Assembly: GCA_001508005.1 (NCBI GenBank)
Contig: LGEZ01000004.1
Location: 31,787-95,786 of the forward strand
Length of the DNA stretch: 64,000 nucleotides
Reading direction: 5' to 3'
Source: Clostridia bacterium 41_269
GTDB taxonomy: Bacteria > Bacillota > DTU086
In this document: piece after piece, positions 54,688 to 63,923 of the stretch
Layout: every line of letters begins with the position of its first letter
Position numbering within the stretch: position 1 is the stretch's first letter
Position numbers and translations under genes: made by a program
Notes under the pieces: generated by a model
The model's database searches: none
Told to the model about the DNA's origin: nothing
The model's input: only the letters and a program-made list of their open reading frames with translations

Positions 54688-56298
54688 ATTTTTTAACGAT
54701 GTTTTCCAAGCGCTTTACATATTCAAAAAGATTGTTGGCACCAGCACTTATTTCCTCATTAGAAGCTGCCTGTTCTTCAAGGGAAGCAGCTATTGATTGG
54801 GCAGCTTCTGCAGCTTCTATGGAAAGGTTAAGCACCTTTTCTATATCTTCCAATAGTTCTTTTCCTTTTCGATTGATTTCTTCTGCTGCTGCCATATTAG
54901 ATACTGTTTGTTCTTCTGTGAGTTTAACAACTTTAGTAACTGCTTTTATACAGTTTCCTGTGTTTTCAATAACCCTGCTTCCCTGTTTAACCTGTTCATT
55001 TCCTTTATGCATAGCTGAAACCGCTTCTTTGGTCTTTTCTTGAGTTTCTGATATTATGGTCATGATTTCTTTTGCTGCGGCGGAACTTTCTTCAGCAAGT
55101 TTTCTAACTTCCTCAGCCACCACAGCAAATCCCCGTCCCTGCTCCCCAGCCCTTGCGGCTTCTATGGCAGCGTTTAGAGCCAGAAGATTGGTTTGTTCCG
55201 CAATATCTGTTATTGTGGCGATAATTTTTTCTATCATCTGGGACTGTTTGTCCAGCTCTTCCATAACAAGGGTGATATTGTTTACTGTTTCTTCTATGGC
55301 CTGCATCTGTTTGATTGATTCATTGAGGGAATCTGCTCCTATTTTTGTTTCCTTTGATGTTTCCTTAGCCAGATTCATGGCTTCCCTGTTGTTTTCCAGC
55401 ATCATTTCCAGCTGTTGACACATGGACTGGGCCAATTCCTTGGCATTTTCCATGGCGGAGGTCTGTTCCTTCGCTCCTGCCGCTATTTCTTCCATGGTTG
55501 CACTTATGGTTTCACTGGCGGAAGCAACCTCTTCACAGGCTACTACCTGTTCCTGCCCCAATTTTTCAATATTAATGGTAATTTCTTGTAGGTTTTTGAT
55601 AATAGAACGCAGAGCCTGGATCATTTTGTTTATTTCAAAAGCCTGCTGCCCCAACTCGTCCTTGGAGCGGGGCTGGAGCATCTGTCTTAGGTCTCCCATT
55701 GCTACTTTTCGAGCACCTTCTTGCACTGAATTTACAGTATCTTTTATAGTTTTGTTTAACCAAAAAGCCGCTGCTAGGCCCGCAGCTATGGGTATGCTTG
55801 ATAAAATTAAGCTTTTTGTAATATCTTTAATAAAAGCAGTTATTACAATACTTAGCAGGACGGGGACTAAGGTTGCTGCTAGGATCTTGTTCAAAATTCT
55901 GCTTCTTAAAATTACCTGTCCGCATCTAATACCATATAAATGCTTCCCCCTACAAATACCGGGCAGGAGGTCTCAATGAGAAGTTCTCCGGTTGCCCTTG
56001 GATAAAGCTGAGCAAGGGGCTTGCTGCTTCTTAAAGACCTTAAAACGACTTCGTTGTCAAAAACCATTCCTTCCCGGAGGGGGTTTGAATGTACCACAGC
56101 AGTTCCGTTTTTATCTCCAAGAACAATATATTCGTAATCTTCCAGCTCCTTCAAAAAAAGTTCCTGAATCTGCGGCTTTGCTTTTTCTATATTATTTGAT
56201 GATAAAATTGCTTCCACTTTTTTGGCAAGGTCAGCAGCTTTTGACAAGCCCCTTTTTGCTAGGGCTGAGTTCAACAGTTTGTGCTCATCTTTGGCCAA
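54674..56298 (-). pseudogene. methyl-accepting chemotaxis protein, frameshifted
   Basis: The track shows 55912-56298 and 54674-55894 as separate genes. They read as one protein of about 541 residues with a one-base loss near GACAGGTAAT (minus strand, about 55912-55917): the first ORF ends IYMVLDADR and the second frame upstream of its start reads [12 protein letters not shown]. Parts in order: an N-terminal sensory region (residues 1-128), two membrane helices ([30 protein letters not shown]), a HAMP-like linker and a signalling domain with the conserved tip [20 protein letters not shown]. The start is TTG after GGGAGGGGA. It signals to CheA/CheW, which are not in the window. Confidence 0.85.
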
Positions 56299-56485
56299 TG
56301 AAGTCCCCTCCCTAGCTTAAAATTTAAATTAAGTTTAAAAATAATGTTGCAATTTTTAATGAATTGTTAATTCTATGCTGCAGGTATAAAACCCTTTTTG
56401 TAATAATGAAAAATTGATAGAACTGGTTTTTTTGGATTCCATTGGCTGAAAACTATCATAAACAATCATACTTTCTTTAGATTTC

Positions 56486-56514
56486 TTGACACTTGAACTT
56501 TAGTGTGCTACAAT
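56486..56514 (+). promoter_or_regulatory. promoter of the rplU operon
   Basis: TTGACA and TACAAT with an exact 17-base spacer, nearly consensus. The transcript would start about 90 bases before rplU. Confidence 0.85.
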
Positions 56515-56520
56515 CTGCTG

Positions 56521-56600
56521 TGCGATCCTTTGATCGTTTTAGCCGCTCAGCATCTGGGTTTAAAAATTTCTTACCCAGGCTGGCGAGTTTTAATGTGGAG
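56521..56600 (+). promoter_or_regulatory. structured leader of rplU, L21-leader-like
   Basis: The leader folds into GCGATC/GATCG and a larger hairpin in which CGCTCAGC and CTGGGT face ACCCAG and GCTGGCG. Leaders before rplU in Bacillota are known to carry an L21 autoregulatory element; whether this fold belongs to that class is inferred. Confidence 0.45.
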
Positions 56601-56610
56601 GTGCAGATTT

Positions 56611-56922
56611 ATGTACGCAATTATCGAAACAGGAGGAAAGCAGTATAGGGTTAAAGAGGGAGATGTAATAGACGTGGAGAAGCTCCCCGTTGAAGAGGGT
56701 GAAACAGTTGAAATAAGCGAAGTTCTGGCTGTGGGGGAAAAAAGTGACTTAAAGGTAGGAACCCCATATGTTCCAGGAGCAAAGGTTAGACTTCGTGTTG
56801 AGAAGCACGGCAAAGGTGATAAAATTATAGTGTTTAAATATAAGCCTAAGAAGGGATATCGGCGCAAACAGGGACACAGACAGCCTTTCAGTAGGGTTAA
56901 AGTGGAAAAAATTGAGGTTTAA
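56611..56922 (+). CDS. rplU: 50S ribosomal protein L21
   Basis: A 103-residue L21. [25 protein letters not shown] is the standard start, and [26 protein letters not shown] the RNA-binding end. The track extends it to 56503, but that part overlaps the promoter; GGAGGTG at 56597-56603 fixes ATG 56611. First gene of rplU-prp-rpmA-spo0B-obgE. Confidence 0.97.
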   Translation: MYAIIETGGKQYRVKEGDVIDVEKLPVEEGETVEISEVLAVGEKSDLKVGTPYVPGAKVRLRVEKHGKGDKIIVFKYKPKKGYRRKQGHRQPFSRVKVEKIEV

Positions 56923-56936
56923 AATGGCTGTTTAAA

Positions 56937-57275
56937 ATGATAAAGGTAGAGTTTTTTGTAGATGCTGGAGATAATATAAGAGGCTTTTCTATAAAAGGTC
57001 ATGCTGAATATGCTGAATACGGCAGAGATATAGTTTGTGCTGCAGTGTCAGCTGTGTCCCAAACGGCAGTAATTGGACTGCAGAAGCTTTTGGGGAAAAA
57101 ACCCGAAGTTTTTCAGGAAAAAGGAAAGCTTGTATGTATGCTTCCCAAAGATTTGGATGGGGAAGAAAGAAAGATTGGAGAGGTTGTTTTTAAAACCATG
57201 TATTATGGATTAGAGGCAATTAAAAATGAATATGAGGGATATTTAAGTCTGATTTGGAGGAGGTGTGAAAGTTGA
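56937..57275 (+). CDS. prp: ribosomal-processing cysteine protease Prp
   Basis: A 112-residue YsxB/Prp protein. The catalytic histidine is in [13 protein letters not shown] and the cysteine in [18 protein letters not shown]. It removes the short N-terminal extension of ribosomal protein L27 in Bacillota that have one. The L27 gene next to it indeed carries the cleavage sequence LQLFAHKKG. Its stop overlaps the TTG start of rpmA (TTGA). Confidence 0.95.
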   Translation: MIKVEFFVDAGDNIRGFSIKGHAEYAEYGRDIVCAAVSAVSQTAVIGLQKLLGKKPEVFQEKGKLVCMLPKDLDGEERKIGEVVFKTMYYGLEAIKNEYEGYLSLIWRRCES

Positions 57276-57568
57276 TTAGAATGGATTTACAGCTGTTTGC
57301 ACATAAAAAAGGTGTAGGTAGCTCAAAAAACGGTAGGGATAGCGAATCAAAGCGTTTAGGAGTAAAGAGATTTGACGGTCAGTATGTAAAGGCCGGAAGT
57401 ATAATTGTCCGTCAGAGAGGTACAAGGATTCACCCAGGTCTCAATGTGGGCAGAGGCGGAGATGATACCCTTTTTGCCAAGGTATCGGGATATGTAAAGT
57501 TTGAAAACAAAGGAAAAAACAGAAAAATAGTTAGTGTATACGAAGATCTCCCTTCTGTTGTAGGTTAA
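57272..57568 (+). CDS. rpmA: 50S ribosomal protein L27 with cleavable N-terminal extension
   Basis: A 98-residue L27. The N terminus [24 protein letters not shown] has the extension LQLFA before the mature AHKKG start; Prp cuts after LQLF so that the new N terminus reaches the peptidyl-transferase centre. [11 protein letters not shown]-like and [22 protein letters not shown] blocks follow. Start TTG 57272 couples to the prp stop; ATG 57281 is an alternative and would still keep the cleavage motif. Confidence 0.97.
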   Translation: MIRMDLQLFAHKKGVGSSKNGRDSESKRLGVKRFDGQYVKAGSIIVRQRGTRIHPGLNVGRGGDDTLFAKVSGYVKFENKGKNRKIVSVYEDLPSVVG

Positions 57569-57601
57569 GACGGCTGTTTGTTTAACGTATAAAATATTAA
57601 C

Positions 57602-57634
57602 ACCCCTGGTTGTGCCAGGGGTTATGTTGTTTTT
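57602..57634 (+). terminator. terminator after rpmA
   Basis: ACCCCTGG and CCAGGGGT form an 8-bp stem with a 5-nt loop, followed by TATGTTGTTTTT. It partly insulates the ribosomal genes from the genes behind. Confidence 0.78.
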
Positions 57635-57648
57635 GGGGAGGGATACGG

Positions 57649-58152
57649 TTGGCAAAAAAGATCTACATAGGTGTAATAGGTTCAGCGAAATGTGATAAAA
57701 ACACAGCCTATACTGCAGAGCGGGTAGGAGAACTTTTAGCGAAAGAAGGAGCTGTTATAATCTGTGGTGGATATGGGGGAGTTATGGAAGCCTGTTCCCG
57801 GGGAGCTTCTTTAGCTGGCGGAATGGTAATAGGTGTCCTTTCGGGAGAGGACAGAAAAGGAGAGAATCCATATTTAAGTGCTTCCATTGTTACGGGGATG
57901 GGAGAAGCCCGCAATGCTGTGATTGTGAGGAGCAGCCATGCGGTAATAGCTGTTTCAGGTGGGTATGGTACTCTATCGGAAATTGCCCTGGCTCTGAAAA
58001 TGCAAAGGCCAGTTGTAGGTATAAATACATGGAGAATTGACCAAGGTGATGGTAATAAGCACATTATCTATGCAGAAAGCCCTGAAGAGGCAGTAAAAAT
58101 TGCTTTGGATATGGGTAGGAAAAGCAGTGAGTTTGTGGAAAATGATTTTTAA
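57649..58152 (+). CDS. TIGR00725 family (LOG-like) protein
   Basis: About 167 residues with a Rossmann-type fold. YIGVIGSAKCDKNTAYTAERVGELLAKEGAVIICGGYGGVMEACSRGA and SGGYGTLSEIALALKMQRPVVGI match TIGR00725, related to lysine-decarboxylase-like (LOG) nucleotide-binding proteins. Function is not established. The track start at 57610 runs through the terminator; TTG 57649 after GGGGAGGG is the better start. It lies between rpmA and spo0B, a place this gene occupies in some Clostridia. Confidence 0.88.
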   Translation: MAKKIYIGVIGSAKCDKNTAYTAERVGELLAKEGAVIICGGYGGVMEACSRGASLAGGMVIGVLSGEDRKGENPYLSASIVTGMGEARNAVIVRSSHAVIAVSGGYGTLSEIALALKMQRPVVGINTWRIDQGDGNKHIIYAESPEEAVKIALDMGRKSSEFVENDF

Positions 58153-58182
58153 AGGGAAAAAAATTTTTAATTAGGAGGAAAG

Positions 58183-58776
58183 ATGTCAACAAAAAATACT
58201 CAAGGCCTGTTTACTGCTGAAGAGGTGTTGGAACTTCTTCGCTTTCAAAAACATGACAATCTAAATCATTTTCAGGTTATATTAGGGTTTCTGCAGCTGG
58301 GAAAATTCGATAGAGCTCTAAATTACGTCAAACATACCATAGAAAATATAAGTCAAAATGGGAAAATAATGCTTTTAGGATGTCCTTATTTATCTGTAAC
58401 TTTGTTAAAAAAACAGCTTTATGCTCAAAGAAATAACATTTATTTAAATTTTGAACTTACAGATAGGTTCCTGAAACAGAGGTATATAAACAATTCTTTT
58501 GTTCTTTGCTGTGAAAGGCTTATTAATCTTGTAGAAGAAAATAAAAGTATGGATTTGGAAAGAAAGGATGTTCTCCTTCGCTTTGACAGGCTTAACGGGC
58601 AAGTAATTTTGGAATTGTCCGTAAAGCCATGTTTTAATAAAGAGAGGGAAGAGATGGCTGATGGCGTTAGACTTCTGCTAAAGGAGTTGGATAATAAAGG
58701 TTTGATTAAGGAAAGATACTGTGATGAGAAACTAACGCTTATAATAACTCTTCCTGAAAAAAGTGAGGTCGAATAG
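58183..58776 (+). CDS. Spo0B-domain protein
   Basis: A 197-residue protein. The first 70 residues match the SPOB_a helical hairpin: [32 protein letters not shown], where the histidine in KHDNLNH is in the phosphotransfer position. The remainder resembles a degenerate kinase-type ATPase domain. In Bacillus, Spo0B relays phosphate from Spo0F to Spo0A and is encoded directly before obg, exactly as here. Clostridia generally lack a full phosphorelay, so its partner here is unclear. The stop is 2 bases before the obgE GTG. Confidence 0.87.
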   Translation: MSTKNTQGLFTAEEVLELLRFQKHDNLNHFQVILGFLQLGKFDRALNYVKHTIENISQNGKIMLLGCPYLSVTLLKKQLYAQRNNIYLNFELTDRFLKQRYINNSFVLCCERLINLVEENKSMDLERKDVLLRFDRLNGQVILELSVKPCFNKEREEMADGVRLLLKELDNKGLIKERYCDEKLTLIITLPEKSEVE

Positions 58777-58778
58777 GG

Positions 58779-60065
58779 GTGTTTATTGATAAAGCAAAGA
58801 TTTATGTTCGGGGTGGTGATGGAGGAAATGGTGCCGTTGCCTTCAGAAGGGAAAAATTTGTTCCCAAGGGAGGGCCCAGTGGAGGTAGCGGTGGAAGGGG
58901 CGGTAATGTAATTTTCAGGGCTGATGAGGGTTTGAGAACTTTAATAGATTTTAAATACCGCCGCCATTATTATGCGGAGCGGGGAGGTCATGGAGAAGGA
59001 AAAGACCGTCACGGAAGAAATGGAAAGGATCTTATAGTAAGGGTTCCTGTGGGAACGGTTATTAAGGATGCAAAAACTGGTGAGGTTATTGCGGACCTTA
59101 TTTATAACGGTCAGGAAGTGGTTGTTGCTCGAGGCGGCAGGGGTGGCCGAGGGAATGCCAACTTCGCCACTCCCACTAACCAAGCTCCTACCTTTGCAGA
59201 AAAGGGGGAGCCCGGGGAAGAAAGGGAAATTATTTTGGAACTAAAACTTTTAGCGGATGTGGGATTGGTGGGTATGCCCAATGTGGGAAAGTCCACCATC
59301 ATTTCTAAGGTTTCAAAGGCCAGACCCAAAATTGCCAACTACCCTTTTACCACACTGGTTCCCAATTTAGGTACTGTTTATCTTTCTGAAAATGACAGTT
59401 TTGTCATTGCGGACATACCAGGGCTCATTGAGGGTGCTCATCAGGGAAGCGGGCTTGGGCATGAATTTCTGCGTCATGTGGAAAGGACTAAGCTCTTAGT
59501 ACACGTTTTAGATGTTTCTGAAAGTGAAGGACGTGATTGTATAGAAGATTTTGAAACCATTAATAGAGAACTTTATGCCTATAGTCCGGCTTTGGCAGGG
59601 AAAAAGCAGGTGGTGGCTGCAAATAAAATGGACCTTCCTGGTGCTGAAGAAAATCTTAAAAAACTCAAATCTTATTTAGGGGACAAATATGAAATTTTTC
59701 CCATATCAGCCCTTACTGGAGAAGGACTTAAGCCTCTTATTTACAGACTGGGTGAACTTCTTAAAGAAATAGAAGCCCATACTAATGAAAAAGGGCCAAG
59801 TTATATCATGAGCGAACAGGTGGTAATTAAAGCTGAGGAAAAAGAAAAGTTTAAGATCGAAAAGGAAAATGGGATTTTTGTGGTTTCAGGTAAAGAAGTA
59901 GAAAAACATGTTGCAAAGACAGATTTAAATAATGAAGAAGCTGTAAGGAGGCTTCAGCTTATTTTTAAAAGGATGGGACTGGAGGACGCTTTAAAAGAAA
60001 TGGGAATAAAGGAAGGGGATACTGTAAAGATAGGCAATGTGGAATTTGAATATTACGATGTATAG
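58779..60065 (+). CDS. obgE: GTPase Obg
   Basis: A 428-residue Obg/CgtA GTPase starting with GTG. The glycine-rich Obg fold covers residues 1-158 ([35 protein letters not shown]). The G domain has G1 [10 protein letters not shown]3 DIPGL and G4 NKMDLP. A C-terminal OCT domain ([25 protein letters not shown]) follows. It works in 50S assembly and stress control. Confidence 0.96.
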   Translation: MFIDKAKIYVRGGDGGNGAVAFRREKFVPKGGPSGGSGGRGGNVIFRADEGLRTLIDFKYRRHYYAERGGHGEGKDRHGRNGKDLIVRVPVGTVIKDAKTGEVIADLIYNGQEVVVARGGRGGRGNANFATPTNQAPTFAEKGEPGEEREIILELKLLADVGLVGMPNVGKSTIISKVSKARPKIANYPFTTLVPNLGTVYLSENDSFVIADIPGLIEGAHQGSGLGHEFLRHVERTKLLVHVLDVSESEGRDCIEDFETINRELYAYSPALAGKKQVVAANKMDLPGAEENLKKLKSYLGDKYEIFPISALTGEGLKPLIYRLGELLKEIEAHTNEKGPSYIMSEQVVIKAEEKEKFKIEKENGIFVVSGKEVEKHVAKTDLNNEEAVRRLQLIFKRMGLEDALKEMGIKEGDTVKIGNVEFEYYDV

Positions 60066-60083
60066 CCGTGAGAGGTGGTAATA

Positions 60084-61238
60084 GTGGTAATAATAGGTGA
60101 GAATGAAGAGGGCCACAGAAAAATATTAAAGGGAATAAAAAGAGTTGTTGTAAAGATTGGGACCAGTTCCATCACTCAAGAAAACGGCCTTCTAGATATG
60201 AAAAAAATGGAAAAAATAGTTAATGATATTATCGCAGTAATGGATCGAGACGTAGAAGTCATATTGGTTTCTTCAGGCGCTGTGGGTGCCGGCACAGGTC
60301 GTCTAGGCTTAAAGGACCGACCCAAAACAGTTCCCGAGAAACAGGCGGCAGCTGCTGTGGGACAGGGTGTATTGGTGCATTCATATGAGAAGCTTTTTGA
60401 TAAATATGGAAAAATTGTGGCACAGATACTTTTAACTAGGGAAGATATAGCTGACAGAAATAGATTTCTCAATGCCCGCAACACTTTTATAACACTTTTG
60501 GGATACGGAGTTATTCCTATCGTTAATGAAAATGATACGGTAGCTATTGAGGAAATACAGTTTGGAGATAACGATCGCCTATCAGCTTTAGTTGCCTGTC
60601 TTGTAGATGCAGACCTTTTAATAATTTTGAGCGATATAGATGGGGTTTATACTTGTGATCCCAAATTAAGTAACGAGGCAAAATTGATATCAGTTATTGA
60701 AAATTTGAACAGCTTTGAAAAAGCCACTAATTTTTTGGGAATGCCAGGCAGCAAATTCAGCACAGGGGGTATGATTACTAAGTTTCAGGCGGCAAAAATT
60801 GCTGCTCAATCAGGTATTCCTGTGGTAATTGCTAATGCTATGAGCGAAAATGTTCTTTTAGATATTTTAGAGAGAAAGTCGGTGGGTACTCTTATCCTTC
60901 CCATTGGAAGGCTTCATGCTAAGAAAAGATGGATCGGCTTTGGATCAAATATATGCGGGAAAATTTATGTGGATAAGGGGGCAGAGAAGGCCATTGTTGA
61001 AAACGGTAAAAGTTTGCTTCCATCGGGTATTATCAGAACGGATGGTTCCTTTGTGGTTGGTGATGTAGTAAGTGTTGTGAATACTGATGGGAAGGAAATT
61101 GCTAGAGGGATAGTGAATTATAATGCAGCGGAAGTAGAAATGATTAAGGGAAGGCACAGCGATGAAATTGAAGAAATTCTGGGCTACAGGGTTTGTCCAG
61201 AGGTTATACATAGGGACAACCTTACTGTAATGGTGTAA
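60084..61238 (+). CDS. proB: glutamate 5-kinase
   Basis: About 384 residues: an amino-acid kinase domain (KRVVVKIGTSSIT, VSSGAVGAGTGRLGL, NENDTVAIEEIQFGDNDRLSALVA, GTGGMITKFQAAKIA-like FSTGGMITK) followed by a PUA domain from about residue 285. It makes glutamyl-5-phosphate, the first proline step. AGAGGTGG fits GTG 60084 better than the track's GTG 60075, which is within that site. It follows obgE by about 18 bases, as in many Bacillota. Confidence 0.95.
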   Translation: MVIIGENEEGHRKILKGIKRVVVKIGTSSITQENGLLDMKKMEKIVNDIIAVMDRDVEVILVSSGAVGAGTGRLGLKDRPKTVPEKQAAAAVGQGVLVHSYEKLFDKYGKIVAQILLTREDIADRNRFLNARNTFITLLGYGVIPIVNENDTVAIEEIQFGDNDRLSALVACLVDADLLIILSDIDGVYTCDPKLSNEAKLISVIENLNSFEKATNFLGMPGSKFSTGGMITKFQAAKIAAQSGIPVVIANAMSENVLLDILERKSVGTLILPIGRLHAKKRWIGFGSNICGKIYVDKGAEKAIVENGKSLLPSGIIRTDGSFVVGDVVSVVNTDGKEIARGIVNYNAAEVEMIKGRHSDEIEEILGYRVCPEVIHRDNLTVMV

Positions 61239-61298
61239 AATGTAAAGAGTTATTTTTTAAATTAAAAATTTATATTTTTGTTGAGAGGAGTGGGGGCA

Positions 61299-62552
61299 TT
61301 GGTTCAACAGGAATTAGAAGTTATGGGAATAAAAGCCAAGGAGGCCAGCAGAATTTTAGCTTCTGCTCCAAGCAACCAAAAGGATGCGGCTTTGGAGAGT
61401 ATGGCTAAAGCTTTAAGGGAAGGGGCAAATATGATTCTAGAAGCCAACAGCAAGGATATGGAAGCTGGTAGAGAAAAGGGCCTTTCGAAGGCTATGCTGG
61501 ATAGACTTCTTTTGACCCCAGAACGCATTGAAGAAATGGCTAAAGGACTTGAAGCTTTAATAGCCTTACCCGATCCTGTGGGGAAAATTGATTCCATGTG
61601 GACCCGACCCAATGGACTGCAAATTGGGAAAATGCGTGTGCCGTTGGGAGTTATAGGTATAATTTATGAATCAAGACCCAATGTGACTGTGGATGCTTCA
61701 GGTCTCTGCATTAAGACAGGAAATGCGGTTATATTAAGGGGAGGGTCAGAAGCTTTTAATTCCAATGTAGCTATAGCTGGGGTTATAAGCAGTGCATTGG
61801 GCAAGGTGGGGCTTCCTGAGGAGGCTATACAGCTGGTTAAAACCACCGATAGGGAAGCTGTAAATATTATGCTAAAGATGAATAAATACCTTGATGTTTT
61901 AATCCCTAGAGGGGGAGCAGGACTTATACGTCTGGTAGTTGAAAATGCCAGCGTGCCGGTTCTGGAAACAGGTGTGGGCAACTGTCACGTTTATGTTGAT
62001 GATGCTGCTGATTTGGAAATGGCAGTAAGAATTGCTGTTAATTCAAAAGTTCAGCGCCCTGCAGTATGCAATGCTGCAGAAACCCTTTTGGTTCACAGTG
62101 GCATTGCTGAAAAATTTTTACCCTTGGTAGCTGAGGAACTGCAGGCCCATGGGGTAGAACTTAGGGGATGTGAAAGGACAAGGAAAATACTCCCTAATAT
62201 AAAGGCAGCTACTGAAGATGATTATTATATGGAATTTTTGGATTTAATTATGGCAGTTAAGATAGTGGACAGTCTGGAAGAAGCAATAGATCATATTCAT
62301 ACTTATGGAAGCGGGCACACTGAGGCTATTGTAACTGACAATTACCATCATGCCAGAGCTTTTGTTCAAAAGGTGGATGCTGCTGCTGTTAATGTTAACG
62401 CATCAACCCGCTTTACCGATGGATATCAATACGGATTGGGGGCCGAAATTGGTATAAGCACCCAAAAACTTCATGCCCGTGGTCCCATGGGTCTAGAAGA
62501 GCTGACTACATCTAAATTTGTTGTTTATGGAAATGGGCAGATTAGAGAATAA
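61299..62552 (+). CDS. proA: gamma-glutamyl phosphate reductase
   Basis: About 417 residues, normal for ProA, an aldehyde-dehydrogenase-superfamily enzyme that reduces glutamyl phosphate with NADPH. Signatures are GVIGIIYESRPNVTVDASGLCIKTGNAVILRGGSEA, the catalytic cysteine in VQRPAVCNAAETLLVH, and VNASTRFTDGYQYGLGAEIGISTQKLHARGPMGLEELT. GAGGAGTGGGGG at 61284-61296 favours TTG 61299 over the track's TTG 61278. It completes proline synthesis with proB; proC is not in the window. Confidence 0.95.
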   Translation: MVQQELEVMGIKAKEASRILASAPSNQKDAALESMAKALREGANMILEANSKDMEAGREKGLSKAMLDRLLLTPERIEEMAKGLEALIALPDPVGKIDSMWTRPNGLQIGKMRVPLGVIGIIYESRPNVTVDASGLCIKTGNAVILRGGSEAFNSNVAIAGVISSALGKVGLPEEAIQLVKTTDREAVNIMLKMNKYLDVLIPRGGAGLIRLVVENASVPVLETGVGNCHVYVDDAADLEMAVRIAVNSKVQRPAVCNAAETLLVHSGIAEKFLPLVAEELQAHGVELRGCERTRKILPNIKAATEDDYYMEFLDLIMAVKIVDSLEEAIDHIHTYGSGHTEAIVTDNYHHARAFVQKVDAAAVNVNASTRFTDGYQYGLGAEIGISTQKLHARGPMGLEELTTSKFVVYGNGQIRE

Positions 62553-62579
62553 AACATCGACGATCTAAAAAATAGCAGC

Positions 62580-63131
62580 TTAGTTTTTATCAGCGGCATT
62601 ACTGCCGCTGTATTTTTTGTAAAAAGCTTCTTTTTCATCAGGTTTGAGGCTCCGGTCTATAACAGCTGCTATAAGCAGGATAGCTGGTATGTTTATGAGC
62701 CAGCGGGTAAGGGCAAATTTTACCCCCAGGGCGGACATTTCAAATATAAGCATAGGTATCTTAAGGGTTGACCAGGCACATAGAAAAACTATAATGTTAT
62801 AATACTTTACTCCTTTTTTTGCCATAACTTCTGCAACAGGAAACGCACCGTACAGAGGACCTGCGGCAGCAGCACCGAGAAGGATGCTTAAAACAGGTCC
62901 TTTTAAGCCTGCATTTTCTCCCATGTACCTCATAACTGTTTTTTTGGGCACCCATGTATCCAGAAGTCCCAATAGTATAAATACAGGAGGCAGTATTCCC
63001 AGCATTTCCATAAAGTTGGAAAAGGTATGGTGAAAAATCATTTTTCCCTTTTCAGGATCGAGGAAAAGAATTATCAGATCAAATGAAATGATCAGCAGAA
63101 AAACTTTGTAAATTTTAAGGAATTTTTTCAT
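62580..63131 (-). CDS. permease half protein (DUF318/UPF0718-like), second gene
   Basis: A 183-residue membrane protein with about five helices. LLGAAAAGPLYGAFPVAEVMAKKGVKYYNIIVFLCAWSTLKIPML is the core pattern of permeases of the DUF318/ArsP type, which normally have two such cores in one protein of about 300-340 residues. Here each core is a separate gene; the partner is encoded just upstream and overlaps by 4 bases. A two-protein permease is therefore likely. The substrate is unknown; arsenic or metal export is known for some relatives, but no arsenic genes are adjacent. Confidence 0.82.
   Translation of the reverse strand: MKKFLKIYKVFLLIISFDLIILFLDPEKGKMIFHHTFSNFMEMLGILPPVFILLGLLDTWVPKKTVMRYMGENAGLKGPVLSILLGAAAAGPLYGAFPVAEVMAKKGVKYYNIIVFLCAWSTLKIPMLIFEMSALGVKFALTRWLINIPAILLIAAVIDRSLKPDEKEAFYKKYSGSNAADKN
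62591..62617 (+). terminator. terminator after proA, inside the convergent permease gene end
   Basis: CAGCGGCA and TGCCGCTG form an 8-bp stem with a TTAC loop followed by TATTTTTT on the plus strand. It lies in the last codons of the minus-strand permease gene. Confidence 0.82.
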
Positions 63132-63610
63132 GGTTTTACCACCATTCCTAATATTAAAGCTGCAATGAAGGAATAGATATAACTTAAACCGTTGCGAAGT
63201 AAAGTTTCTTTCTTGCCGAAGTATTTTATTTCAAGGGGTGCGGTGACAATTCCTACCATCATTAGGGTGGAGACAAATACTGCTACCTGCATAATTCCTG
63301 CTCCCCTATCCAACACAGATTTTGCTAGCGGGAAAGCTATAAAGCCGGGTATTAAAGTGATGGAACCGACTATGGAGCTTAAAAACATTCCCCCAAAACC
63401 CGATTTTTCGCCTAAAAATTTAACAATAAGCTGAGGGGAAATGTATGTCAAAAGTATTCCAACCAGAGCAAGGACGCTGGCAAAATCAGGTAAAATTGAG
63501 GAAAAAGATTTATATGCCTTGGCAAGGGAAGTTTTTGTTTTTTCTTTATCTTTAGTGAAGGAAAAGATTAGTGCACTTATGGCCAAAATGTATGCAATAA
63601 GGGTAAACAT
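63128..63610 (-). CDS. permease half protein (DUF318/UPF0718-like), first gene
   Basis: A 160-residue protein with about four or five helices. SIVGSITLIPGFIAFPLAKSVLDRGAGIMQVAVFVSTLMMVGIVTAP mirrors the core motif of its partner (small residues, Pro, Phe-Pro-x-Ala, then Gly and a Thr at the end of a helix). It is the first gene of a two-gene minus-strand operon, coupled by an ATGA overlap. The IS110 element begins within about 30-50 bases upstream, so its promoter may have been altered or replaced by the insertion. Confidence 0.82.
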   Translation of the reverse strand: MFTLIAYILAISALIFSFTKDKEKTKTSLAKAYKSFSSILPDFASVLALVGILLTYISPQLIVKFLGEKSGFGGMFLSSIVGSITLIPGFIAFPLAKSVLDRGAGIMQVAVFVSTLMMVGIVTAPLEIKYFGKKETLLRNGLSYIYSFIAALILGMVVKP

Positions 63611-63726
63611 TGTTATTCCTCTCCTTGTACTATAGAGTTAGTTTTAATTAGCTCCAAGCCAATAGACTTGATCCTTGACAACCACATAGGAATTCCCGGG
63701 GCAACTCAGATAAATATTCTCGTAAA

Positions 63727-63893
63727 GGCAGGGGGCTTCGATCAACCTCCTTAGGAAGCTTTCGCTGTCCTGAAGTAAAGAGTGAAGCCCTGCCCATACC
63801 AGAGGACTCGAATGAGCACGTTGTGGATACAGCTTGCTGTATGCCGCGAGTTACGCGCAAGGTTGAGTGGCTCGTAAGGGTTGCGGGGACCCT
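63727..63893 (+). ncRNA. candidate IS110 bridge RNA
   Basis: Three hairpins follow one another in 167 bases: GGCAGGG(GG)CTTC with GAAGCCCTGCC (63727-63739 and 63784-63794), ATACAGC-TT-GCTGTAT (63827-63842), and AGGGT with ACCCT (63877-63881 and 63889-63893). Size, structure and place directly before the transposase fit the bridge RNA described for IS110 elements. Target- and donor-binding loops cannot be assigned without the insertion ends. Confidence 0.5.
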
Positions 63894-63923
63894 GCCTAAA
63901 TTCAATGAAAGTAGGGATATAGA

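Noticed and set aside
55056-55979. Two plus-strand ORFs rich in Ala, Ser and Ile
   Set aside because: They are shadows of the minus-strand chemoreceptor gene.
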